From the NCBI GenBank assembly GCA_022774485.1, contig JALFLX010000015.1:1-6490 (forward strand): 6,490 bases of DNA, written 5' to 3'. Positions 1-5,866 of the stretch are shown here, piece after piece. A program made the translations under genes and the position numbers. Under the pieces are notes generated by a model that saw only the letters and a program-made list of their open reading frames with translations, did no database searches and had not been told where the DNA came from. This DNA comes from Bacilli bacterium (GTDB taxonomy: Bacteria; Bacillota_I; Bacilli_A; RFN20; CAG-288). Within the stretch, counting starts at the first letter, position 1. Each line of letters starts with the position of its first letter.

Positions 1-150
1 GAGCGTGATGATATTAGCAAGTCCCAAACGAAAACCAGGGATTGGAAGCAAAGAGGGAATGATGCTTTCCACATAGTGAAGACCAGTCGATAGCGCCGCC
101 ATTAAAGCCAAAGTGACTAAGCGACGCGTGTTGATATGAAACTTTTTCAT
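1..150 (-). CDS. Gx-type membrane protein (heptaprenyl diphosphate synthase component I-like), N-terminal 50 residues only
   Basis: The reading frame opens at ATG 150-148 and runs off the left edge, so only the first 50 residues are visible and the gene is partial. After a short basic start (MKKFHINTRRL) comes a hydrophobic stretch and then a motif of the form YVESIIP-x-LLPIPG-FRLGLAN, typical of the Gx transporter / heptaprenyl diphosphate synthase component I family of small integral membrane proteins. These resemble ECF-type substrate-binding subunits; despite the name, a prenyl synthase role is not established. A GGAG ribosome binding site (complement of 159-162) lies 8 bases before the ATG. 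The start overlaps the stop of the NusG-II gene by 4 bases (ATGA), so the two are translationally coupled and probably work together. In Firmicutes this pair often sits near ApbE flavin transferases and Rnf or extracellular electron transfer genes (family knowledge). The substrate cannot be told from the sequence. Confidence 0.75.
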   Translation of the reverse strand, partial: MKKFHINTRRLVTLALMAALSTGLHYVESIIPSLLPIPGFRLGLANIITL

Positions 151-602
151 GCATCCCACTCCGGTAAACTCTCTGCGACAATCATCGCCTGAATCTGGTT
201 AGGAAGACAGACAATCGGGGTGTAAGTGAATGAGATCTTTCCCATCTTAGAGCAGGTGTGATCTGGACAGGTGATGTCTGCAGTTTTGATTTCAATCGCT
301 CCCTCCGCGTAAAGAGAAATCGTCACACTTTCTCCTAAGAAATCAAAATCAACTCCTTCTCCTAAGAAAAGGTGTCCATCTTCTTTATGAAACACAATAT
401 TTCTTTCACCAGAATCGGGGAATGAAATTGATGTGTTTTTGTTTGGATCAAGCGGATCAAATAAAAGCGTGTTCTGATAACGGATTTCTACATGGAGAGA
501 ATCCTCTCTCGGCTTGAAACCGAACGTGAACGCTAAAATGACACCGACTAACAAGGCGCTTGTTCCGATCAAAATGGAGTCTTTGACCGGTTGATAATGC
601 AT
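147..602 (-). CDS. Membrane-anchored NusG domain II-containing protein
   Basis: This is a small protein with one N-terminal membrane helix (about ILIGTSALLVGVILAFTFGF) followed by an extracytosolic beta-rich domain. The C-terminal signature CPDHTC, then KMGKIS and PIVCLPNQ, is diagnostic of stand-alone NusG domain II proteins of Firmicutes; the CxxxxC pair and the CLPN cysteine are all present. It is not the transcription factor NusG. Its biochemical role is unknown, but the family is repeatedly linked with Gx proteins, ApbE and flavin-based electron transfer. Start choice: ATG 602-600 gives a 151-residue protein. An AAGGA (complement of 607-611) precedes that ATG by 4 bases, and a TATAAT (complement of 648-653) would start a transcript near 641. 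In-frame ATGs at 641 and 665 would give 164 or 172 residues, but neither has a visible ribosome binding site. The stop overlaps the downstream Gx start by 4 bases. Confidence 0.85.
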   Translation of the reverse strand: MHYQPVKDSILIGTSALLVGVILAFTFGFKPREDSLHVEIRYQNTLLFDPLDPNKNTSISFPDSGERNIVFHKEDGHLFLGEGVDFDFLGESVTISLYAEGAIEIKTADITCPDHTCSKMGKISFTYTPIVCLPNQIQAMIVAESLPEWDA

Positions 603-606
603 CTGA

Positions 607-611
607 TCCTT
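607..611 (-). promoter_or_regulatory. Ribosome binding site deciding the NusG-II start
   Basis: On the minus strand this reads AAGGA and lies 4 bases before the ATG at 602-600. It is the only Shine-Dalgarno-like sequence near the three possible in-frame starts (665, 641, 602) and favours the shortest form, in which the membrane helix begins within the first ten residues as is usual for this family. The match is short and the spacing tight, so this is moderate evidence. Confidence 0.45.
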
Positions 612-647
612 AATTGATATCTTTTCTTCGTTGTTTGCCATAAGTAC

Positions 648-653
648 ATTATA
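648..653 (-). promoter_or_regulatory. Candidate -10 box for the NusG-II/Gx unit
   Basis: The minus strand reads TATAAT here, a perfect consensus -10 hexamer. No good -35 hexamer is seen 16-18 bases upstream (AAGCTT lies at the 17-base position). Initiation 6-7 bases downstream would fall at about 641, leaving a leader of about 38 bases before the ATG at 602, or producing a nearly leaderless transcript if ATG 641 is used. AT-rich sequence makes chance matches likely. Confidence 0.4.
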
Positions 654-758
654 CGAGAAAAACATAAAAAAAGCTTCGTAAATCGAAATAGAAATACTTC
701 AAAAAAAGCCAAAAAGTGTTGAAAATTAAATGAAACTAACTCTTTTTATTCAAAACTA

Positions 759-794
759 TGCAAAAAAGTGTATTCATTTTGCAAAAACATGTAT
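759..794 (+). repeat. Pair of 15-base direct repeats upstream of the lipoprotein gene
   Basis: TGCAAAAAAGTGTAT (759-773) and TGCAAAAACATGTAT (780-794) match at 13 of 15 positions and are 21 bases apart, about two helical turns. The second copy runs into the TATAAT box and the first covers the place where a -35 would sit. A shorter related sequence, CCAAAAAGTGTTG, lies upstream at 709-721. The layout suggests a regulator binding site on one face of the helix, but the repeats are A-rich and could be chance. Confidence 0.4.
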
Positions 795-797
795 AAT
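792..797 (+). promoter_or_regulatory. Candidate -10 box for the lipoprotein gene
   Basis: TATAAT at 792-797 would start transcription around 803-805, giving a leader of about 40 bases that contains the ribosome binding site at 828-836. A TG directly precedes the box but is one base out of register for a TGn extended -10. The hexamers 16-19 bases upstream do not resemble TTGACA, so the promoter may need an activator; the direct repeats at 759-794 overlap exactly this zone. Confidence 0.55.
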
Positions 798-827
798 GGT
801 CGAGTAATAAATGAACATATACACTAC

Positions 828-836
828 AAAGGAGGT
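828..836 (+). promoter_or_regulatory. Strong ribosome binding site fixing the lipoprotein start
   Basis: AAAGGAGGT, a near-perfect Shine-Dalgarno sequence, ends 6 bases before ATG 843. It excludes the longer in-frame reading from GTG 768, which would also bury the lipoprotein signal peptide behind 25 extra residues and start upstream of the -10 box. Confidence 0.85.
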
Positions 837-842
837 TTATTT

Positions 843-2327
843 ATGAAATCCAAAAATCTGTTATTAGTTTTGTCTTCTCTTTTCTTAGTCGGTTGCGGCG
901 GACGTGGTGAAACTGAGACTCCGACCGAGGCTCCGACTGAAAAACCCGCTGATGCCGTGAAAGATGGTGTCCGTGTCGCCTATGGTATGACCGGTGGTAA
1001 CCTCATCCGCGCTGAGATCAATGTCAAAGATGGCAAAGTCGCCGCTGCTCACTTCGGTGAATTCCAGGTCGGTACTTCTGTCTTAGCCACTGCTAATGTC
1101 GCCGAGGCTTCCGATGCTGTCTTCACTATTGCCGGAAAATATGGTAACTCTTATGTCGCTAAGTACCTTAATTTCAATGGCGATGTCTATGCCGGCACTC
1201 TCGATGCAGAAGGCAAGACTGTCACTTTCAAGAAAGGTGATACCGATCTTGATGCGAAAATTGGCGCCTTAACTGCTCAGGATGAGTTAGCTTCTCTTTA
1301 TCACACTCTTGAGAACAACTTCGTCTATGGTTCTGATGCTGAAGGTAATGATTTAGGTCTCACCAAACAGCTCAACAAGGCCAGCGCTGATTCTAAATAT
1401 TGGCCTACCAAAGAGGGCTTCTTAGGATGGAAAGGCAACACTGCCAAGATCGAAGCTGCTTTAGTCGGCAAAGATTTATCCAAGGACACTGTTGATAAGA
1501 CCGCTTCTGGTGCTACCACTGGTTCCTTCCAGACCTACATCGACTTAGCCACCAAGGCTTTCAAAGGTGAATCTTTAGCTACTGTTCATTATTCTAGAGA
1601 TATGATCGAAGGCCGTGAAAGGAATGGTCACTCCATGTGCTTTGCTCAGATTGAGCTCCACTTTGGTGCCGATAAGAAAATCAAGAAAGCTTTCATCAAT
1701 GAAACCGATCAGTTCATGACCTTAGCTGCTAAGTTAACTGATGAAGAGGCTGCTCTCTTCACTGATGATGAAAAACTCACTGTCTCTACCACCAAGAACG
1801 ATGTTACCACTACTACCGTTTATGCTAAGAATTTAAGTGTTGCTGGTGAACTCTTCACTGGTTCTGTCCTTGAGACTGCTTATCAGAAAGAAGCTCTCGG
1901 CTTCTCCAATGCTGCTGTCACTGCTGCTGAATTCACTAACTCTCTTGACTACTTCGGATCTACTCTTGAATTAGCTCAGTCCTATTATCATGCCGCCATG
2001 CTTCACAACATCAATAAGGTCAAAGCGGATGGCACTGTTGTCGCTCCTGGCACCAGAGGCAATCGCACTGCGACCAAGGCTGAGAAAGACAATGGCTATT
2101 GGAATATCACTGATGGTTCTAAGGAAGTTGTCAACAACAGCCGTTGGAAATGGAACATCGCCAAAGTTGAGACTGCTCTTGTCGGTCTTGACCTCTCTGC
2201 TGATATCGCTGCTACCAAGGGCGATGACAAGATCTGGTCCTTCGGTACTGTCAGCACCGGTGCTTCCATGACTGAAGCTGAGACTTTCTTAGCTCTTGCT
2301 AAAGTCGCTTTCTCCTATCTCGCCTAA
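843..2327 (+). CDS. Secreted lipoprotein with two FMN-binding-like modules
   Basis: A 494-residue lipoprotein. Residues 1-17 form a signal peptide ending in the lipobox LVGC, so Cys18 is lipidated and the protein is held on the outer face of the membrane. A PTE-rich linker (about 22-40) follows. The rest is two related modules, roughly 43-240 and 247-490. Both end in the same pattern: YW, a W, then N-x-AK-[IV]-E-x-ALVG-x-DLS, a glycine/threonine loop, and a helix like LAxxAF. In module 1 the loop reads D218-KTA-SGAT-TGS, resembling the ApbE flavinylation motif Dxx[ST]GAT of FMN-binding domains (candidate acceptor Thr225), but with one extra residue after Asp. In module 2 it reads STGAS-MT (candidate Ser475) with no Asp at the expected place. 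By analogy with FMN-carrying lipoproteins such as Listeria PplA it may be an extracytosolic electron carrier; this is inference from motifs. It has its own promoter, ribosome site and terminator, suggesting separate and strong expression. It could instead be an unrelated repeat lipoprotein. Confidence 0.8.
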   Translation: MKSKNLLLVLSSLFLVGCGGRGETETPTEAPTEKPADAVKDGVRVAYGMTGGNLIRAEINVKDGKVAAAHFGEFQVGTSVLATANVAEASDAVFTIAGKYGNSYVAKYLNFNGDVYAGTLDAEGKTVTFKKGDTDLDAKIGALTAQDELASLYHTLENNFVYGSDAEGNDLGLTKQLNKASADSKYWPTKEGFLGWKGNTAKIEAALVGKDLSKDTVDKTASGATTGSFQTYIDLATKAFKGESLATVHYSRDMIEGRERNGHSMCFAQIELHFGADKKIKKAFINETDQFMTLAAKLTDEEAALFTDDEKLTVSTTKNDVTTTTVYAKNLSVAGELFTGSVLETAYQKEALGFSNAAVTAAEFTNSLDYFGSTLELAQSYYHAAMLHNINKVKADGTVVAPGTRGNRTATKAEKDNGYWNITDGSKEVVNNSRWKWNIAKVETALVGLDLSADIAATKGDDKIWSFGTVSTGASMTEAETFLALAKVAFSYLA

Positions 2328-2350
2328 TCTGAATTTTGCTGTGATTGTTC

Positions 2351-2379
2351 GAGAGCCGGTGCAATGCCGGCTCTCTTTT
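2351..2379 (+). terminator. Rho-independent terminator after the lipoprotein gene
   Basis: GAGAGCCGG (2351-2359) pairs perfectly with CCGGCTCTC (2367-2375), giving a 9-bp GC-rich stem with a 7-base loop, followed by TTTT. It lies 24 bases after the stop codon. The T-tract is short, so some read-through into rnfC is possible. No convincing promoter is visible in the 70 bases between it and rnfC. Confidence 0.85.
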
Positions 2380-2449
2380 CAACTAAAGTAACAATATTCC
2401 TTATGTTTATTCGTTTCCTTTATTAAAATATACTTACGAGGTATTAAAC

Positions 2450-3748
2450 ATGTCATTTCATTTATTCCGTTCTAGTGAAGCGACACATATCCCCGGAAAA
2501 AAAGAACAGACGGTGAATCAACCATATGAAACTTTAGAACCGGAATATGTCTATATCCCCGCGGTTGATGGACGCGGGAATCCGCTGAACAATGCGCTTA
2601 GTGTCGGTGTATCTGTTAAAAAAGGAACGTTATTGGGAACTAGAGCGCCTGATGACTTCCCCATCTATTCTTCTGTTGCAGGTGTAATTGAAGATATTCG
2701 ACCTGTTCTCACTGCTTCTGGTCGTGAACAGTCTTGTTTTGTCATCAAGAATTCCAAAGTCGATGAGTGGGAAGTAAAGAATCCCCTTCCTTTCGATGCG
2801 AGCAATGAGGAGATCATCCAGGCAATCAAGGATAGCGGTGTAATTGGTTTCGGTGGTGCGGGCTTCCCCACTTACCGCAAATTCAACTCTGGAAAACCGG
2901 TCGATTACATCATTGTCAACGCGATTGAGTGTGAACCTTTTTTAACGACTGACTACATCTATGGTGCAGAGCAGTGCGACAGCCTCTTTGACGCTCTTCC
3001 TTACCTTTTGAAACTCTCTGGTGCCAAAGAAGTTGCTTTCTGCACAAAGAAAGATAAACCAGCCCTTATTGAAGCTTGCAAGAAAGGGATGGAGAAACAT
3101 CCTGATCTCCCTGTGAAACTCTATCTCTCTGAGGATCGTTATCCGATGGGTTATGAGCGTAACCTTGTCACATTAGTCACCAAGCGTCAGTATATGAACA
3201 TTCCGATTGAAGCGGGTTGTATCGTCGATAACATCTACACGCTTATCAGCTTAGGCATTTTCTTCAAGACCGGTAAAGTTCCTACTCTTCGTTGTATCAC
3301 TGTGGCTGGTGAGATTCCTCATCCGAGAAATGTCTTAACACCTTATGGCGCTTTAGCAAGCGATTTGATCGGTGAGTTACCTCAAGATGAAGAAAACAAG
3401 TTGAAATACATCAACGGTGGTCCGATGAATGGAAATGCCATTGATACCCCTTCTTATGCGACACTGCTTCAAACAAATGGTGTCATCGTTATGAAGAAAG
3501 AAAACCGCAGAGCAGAACCTTGCTGGCACTGCGGAAACTGCTGCGATTCCTGCCCGATGGATCTCCAGCCGGTTCAAATTCAGATGGCGTTGAAGAAAAA
3601 TGATTTACAGCGCATGAAAGAACTTCATGCAGAGCGTTGCTGTGGATGTGGACTTTGCTCCTACATCTGCCCGAGCCGCATCGAAGTCAGTCAAAATGTC
3701 ATGAAAGCCAAAGCCATCGTGCTTCAGGCGTTAAAGGAGGGAAAATAA
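2450..3748 (+). CDS. rnfC: Electron transport complex subunit RnfC
   Basis: A 432-residue cytosolic peripheral subunit of the Rnf complex, which in the family binds NAD(H) and FMN and passes electrons through two 4Fe-4S clusters. The length is normal for clostridial-type RnfC. The N-terminal lipoyl-like fold is seen at about 50-85 (VKKGTLLG and PIYSSVAGVIEDI). The FMN/NADH motif GFGGAGFPT is at 133-141 and the family signature ECEPFLTTD at 160-168. NGGPMNG is at 322-328. The cluster motifs are C358-x2-C361-x2-C364-x3-C368-P and C397-x2-C400-x2-C403-x3-C407-P, both complete. GAGGT at 2438-2442 lies 7 bases before the ATG. This is the first gene of the rnf operon; its stop TAA directly abuts the rnfD start. 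Unlike RnfD, RnfG and RnfE here, all expected cofactor motifs are intact. Confidence 0.97.
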   Translation: MSFHLFRSSEATHIPGKKEQTVNQPYETLEPEYVYIPAVDGRGNPLNNALSVGVSVKKGTLLGTRAPDDFPIYSSVAGVIEDIRPVLTASGREQSCFVIKNSKVDEWEVKNPLPFDASNEEIIQAIKDSGVIGFGGAGFPTYRKFNSGKPVDYIIVNAIECEPFLTTDYIYGAEQCDSLFDALPYLLKLSGAKEVAFCTKKDKPALIEACKKGMEKHPDLPVKLYLSEDRYPMGYERNLVTLVTKRQYMNIPIEAGCIVDNIYTLISLGIFFKTGKVPTLRCITVAGEIPHPRNVLTPYGALASDLIGELPQDEENKLKYINGGPMNGNAIDTPSYATLLQTNGVIVMKKENRRAEPCWHCGNCCDSCPMDLQPVQIQMALKKNDLQRMKELHAERCCGCGLCSYICPSRIEVSQNVMKAKAIVLQALKEGK

Positions 3749-4870
3749 ATGAACGAAGTAAAACAGTTCGCTCCTCATATGAGAAGAAAGCAATCCACTT
3801 TCTCTCAGATGATGGAATTCTTCCTTTGTCTTTGTGTCCTTTGGATTTGTGCGATGATCTTCTACGGCGTGAAACAGGGAACACCTGCGCTTGTCGCTGT
3901 CATCATCAATGGTCTTGTCTCCATGGCTTTTGCCATGTTAGCGGATGTCTTCACTTATCTTCCTGTCTTCTTCTATAAGCAAGAAGGTGTCTCTCCCATT
4001 AAAGAATACCTCTACAAAATCGTTCACTCTTATTCCTTTGTCTCCGGATTGTTAATCGCCCTTTTATGCCCAGTCGGTGCTGTTTGGTACCAGTTAGGAA
4101 TCACTGCCTTTATTGCTACCTTTGTCATGAAGCTCGTCTTCGGTGGCTTTGGTAAAAACATCCTTAACCCCGCAGTCTTTGGCCGTGTTTTCTATCAGTT
4201 AGCCTTCACCGGTTCTTTAAAGACCTCGGTAGAAGGTTCTATCACCACCGGTTCCTCTATCACAAGCGTGAGCTCTGGCTTTGGGACTATCATGGGATTT
4301 GGAGAAGGTGCTCCTTCCTTATTCGATCTCGCAATCGGCAATTATTTAGGCTCTTTAGGCGAAACGTTTGCCATTGTCTTAGTCTTGATTGCAATCTATC
4401 TCTCAATCCGCGGTATCATCGACTGGAGAACTCCAGTCTTCTATGTCGGCTCACTTTATCTCGCCTTTGTTCTCATGTTCCTATGCGCTAGAGATGGCCT
4501 TTACGCGTTCCGTCATGCGCTTGCTTACACCATGGTTGGCGGTATTGTTTTTGGCGGTGTGCTCTGTCTCACCGACCCTGTCACTACTCCGACTGCAAAG
4601 AGCGGTCGTGTCATCATGGCTTTGATTACTGCTCTCCTCACCTTTGTTTTCCGCAGAGTAGTTGGATTACCGGAAGGTGTCGCTTATTCAATCTTGATTG
4701 TTAACGTTCTCACTCCGTTTATCGACAAGATTATCAAAGGAAGAACAAGAGATTATTTAGTCCCGATGATTGTCTCTATCTCATTAGCTGTTGTTCTTGT
4801 CGCAGTCGCCATCTTAAATGGTGTCAATCATCCGATTGATCCTAACACTGGCGCTTTCATTCAATTATAA
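3749..4870 (+). CDS. rnfD: Electron transport complex subunit RnfD
   Basis: A 373-residue integral membrane protein of the RnfD/NqrB family, with about ten hydrophobic segments. Family landmarks in order are SGLLIALLCPVG (99-110), FGGFGKNILNPAVFGR (131-146), GNYLGSLGET (197-206), IDWRTPV (224-230), LTDPVTTPTAKSGR (274-287) and GVAYSILIVNVLTPFID (310-326). In the family this subunit carries FMN covalently bound to Thr in a GAT/ATP-type motif in the loop before GN..G.S.GE, and takes part in ion transport. Here that loop reads EGSITTGSSITS (162-173): the GAT is replaced by GSS, so a covalent flavin would need Ser170 or be absent. AAAGGAGG at 3733-3740 lies inside the end of rnfC, 8 bases before ATG 3749, and there is no intergenic gap, so it is co-translated with rnfC. 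Confidence 0.95.
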   Translation: MNEVKQFAPHMRRKQSTFSQMMEFFLCLCVLWICAMIFYGVKQGTPALVAVIINGLVSMAFAMLADVFTYLPVFFYKQEGVSPIKEYLYKIVHSYSFVSGLLIALLCPVGAVWYQLGITAFIATFVMKLVFGGFGKNILNPAVFGRVFYQLAFTGSLKTSVEGSITTGSSITSVSSGFGTIMGFGEGAPSLFDLAIGNYLGSLGETFAIVLVLIAIYLSIRGIIDWRTPVFYVGSLYLAFVLMFLCARDGLYAFRHALAYTMVGGIVFGGVLCLTDPVTTPTAKSGRVIMALITALLTFVFRRVVGLPEGVAYSILIVNVLTPFIDKIIKGRTRDYLVPMIVSISLAVVLVAVAILNGVNHPIDPNTGAFIQL

Positions 4871-4875
4871 GGAGG
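4869..4875 (+). promoter_or_regulatory. Ribosome binding site fixing the rnfG start
   Basis: AAGGAGG overlaps the last bases of the rnfD stop codon and lies 8 bases before ATG 4884. It rules out the longer in-frame start at 4818, which would lie inside rnfD and add 22 residues ahead of the membrane anchor. Confidence 0.85.
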
Positions 4876-4883
4876 ACAAAACA

Positions 4884-5861
4884 ATGACATCATTATTAAA
4901 AGTTCTCTTAATCACCGGTATTGCTGCTATCTCTGCAACCGGACTTTCTGTCGGTACGTATTTTGTCGCTGATACCCTTGCTTCGAAACCGGGATCTGAT
5001 GTTGTTGAAAATCCAGGCAAGGACCTTGTTGTCAATTTCTTTGCAGATACAAAAAACGTCGCTACTGATGGTGTTCTTTTCAACATCAGTGATGAAGATA
5101 ATTCAAAGAAATATATCAGCGCTGGCTATGCTGTTCAATTCGAAGATGATTCCTTTGGCTTTATGTATGACCTTGTCAATCGCGGTGCAGAATACGATAT
5201 CATCTCATTCCGTATCGGAATCAAAGATGCAACAGTCGTGAAATATCAGTTCCTCGATACCCTCGAAGGACATGGTGAAACTGCTGAGAAAGTAGAAGGA
5301 AAAGAGATGTTTGTCGGGTATCAGTTAGGTGGTCCAGATGTGGATGCCGGTGTCACTGGTGATGCTTATAATTCTCAAAAGTGGGCGGTTGATTTTGCAC
5401 TTTCTGATTGTGCAAAGCGCAATGCAGCAGAGATTCTTGGCTCTGGTCCTACCTTCACTCCTTCAAAATACCTCACAGCTGTCTTCCCTGATCGCACTGC
5501 TGTCGCTGAAGAATTCTTCACGGACTTCAATGATCCGAAACATGTCATCTATGAAGCAAGCAAAGTCACTTTCAATGACAACAAGATCGGTTTCTACTAT
5601 TTGTTGCAAAATTATTATCCTGAATTTGACAGTATCAAATTTGCAATCGGTATTATCGATAACACCGTTGTCGGATACAAATATGTCGAGTTGATGGATG
5701 GCCATGGTGTCGGTGAAGAACAAGTTGATGGCAATAAGAAAATCTTCATCGGATATCAGTTAGGCGGTGAAGATGTTTACGGAGGCGTCACTGTTATGGA
5801 TACTTATGACTCCATGAAGGTAGCTATTGACATCGCTCTCGCAGATTGCCAAGGGAGGTAA
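4884..5861 (+). CDS. rnfG: RnfG-like subunit with two tandem FMN-binding-type domains
   Basis: A 325-residue protein in the rnfG position between rnfD and rnfE. An N-terminal membrane anchor spans about 5-29, then come two similar extracytosolic domains (about 48-176 and 197-322). Each has an [IV]-SF-like strand, IGI-x-D-x-TVV, an L-x-GHG motif and a shared C-terminal signature GYQLGG-x-DV-xx-GVT-xx-D-x-Y-x-S-x-K-x-A-x-D-x-AL-x-DC. Ordinary RnfG proteins have a single FMN-binding domain of about 200 residues with Dxx[ST]GAT, where Thr receives FMN from ApbE. Here the corresponding sites are D152-VDAGVT158 and D297-VYGGVT303: Asp and Thr remain but the Ser/Thr becomes Ala or Gly and the Ala becomes Val. 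The first domain may still be flavinylated by a matched ApbE, or neither may. The stop TAA shares one base with an ATG of the next frame. Identification rests on position and fold motifs and is strong; function of the second domain is unknown. Confidence 0.9.
   Translation: MTSLLKVLLITGIAAISATGLSVGTYFVADTLASKPGSDVVENPGKDLVVNFFADTKNVATDGVLFNISDEDNSKKYISAGYAVQFEDDSFGFMYDLVNRGAEYDIISFRIGIKDATVVKYQFLDTLEGHGETAEKVEGKEMFVGYQLGGPDVDAGVTGDAYNSQKWAVDFALSDCAKRNAAEILGSGPTFTPSKYLTAVFPDRTAVAEEFFTDFNDPKHVIYEASKVTFNDNKIGFYYLLQNYYPEFDSIKFAIGIIDNTVVGYKYVELMDGHGVGEEQVDGNKKIFIGYQLGGEDVYGGVTVMDTYDSMKVAIDIALADCQGR
5853..5858 (+). promoter_or_regulatory. Ribosome binding site for rnfE inside the last codons of rnfG
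   Basis: GGGAGG forms the last two sense codons of rnfG. It is 8 bases before ATG 5867 but only 2 bases before the in-frame ATG 5861 that overlaps the rnfG stop, so 5867 is the likely rnfE start. Confidence 0.75.
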
Positions 5862-5866
5862 TGAAA

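Noticed and set aside
768..842. Extension of the lipoprotein frame to GTG 768 (25 extra residues)
   Set aside because: It would start upstream of the TATAAT box, ignores the near-perfect ribosome site at 828-836, and would push the lipoprotein signal peptide away from the N-terminus.
666..842. FMN riboswitch or other structured leader before the lipoprotein gene
   Set aside because: The predicted leader is only about 40 bases and shows no conserved aptamer-like helices.
1325..2271. Open frames on both strands inside the lipoprotein gene (minus 1325-1519, plus 1990-2271)
   Set aside because: They overlap a complete gene with signal peptide, repeated modules and terminator; their products show no family motif and they have no ribosome sites worth noting.
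2402..2434. Possible rnfC promoters: TAAAAT (2424-2429) or TATACT (2429-2434)
   Set aside because: Transcripts would begin at about 2436-2441, on top of the ribosome site at 2438-2442, and the upstream hexamers match TTGACA poorly. In such AT-rich sequence these are expected by chance.
4818..4883. Extension of the rnfG frame to ATG 4818
   Set aside because: It lies within rnfD with no ribosome site of its own, while AAGGAGG at 4869-4875 is ideally placed for ATG 4884.
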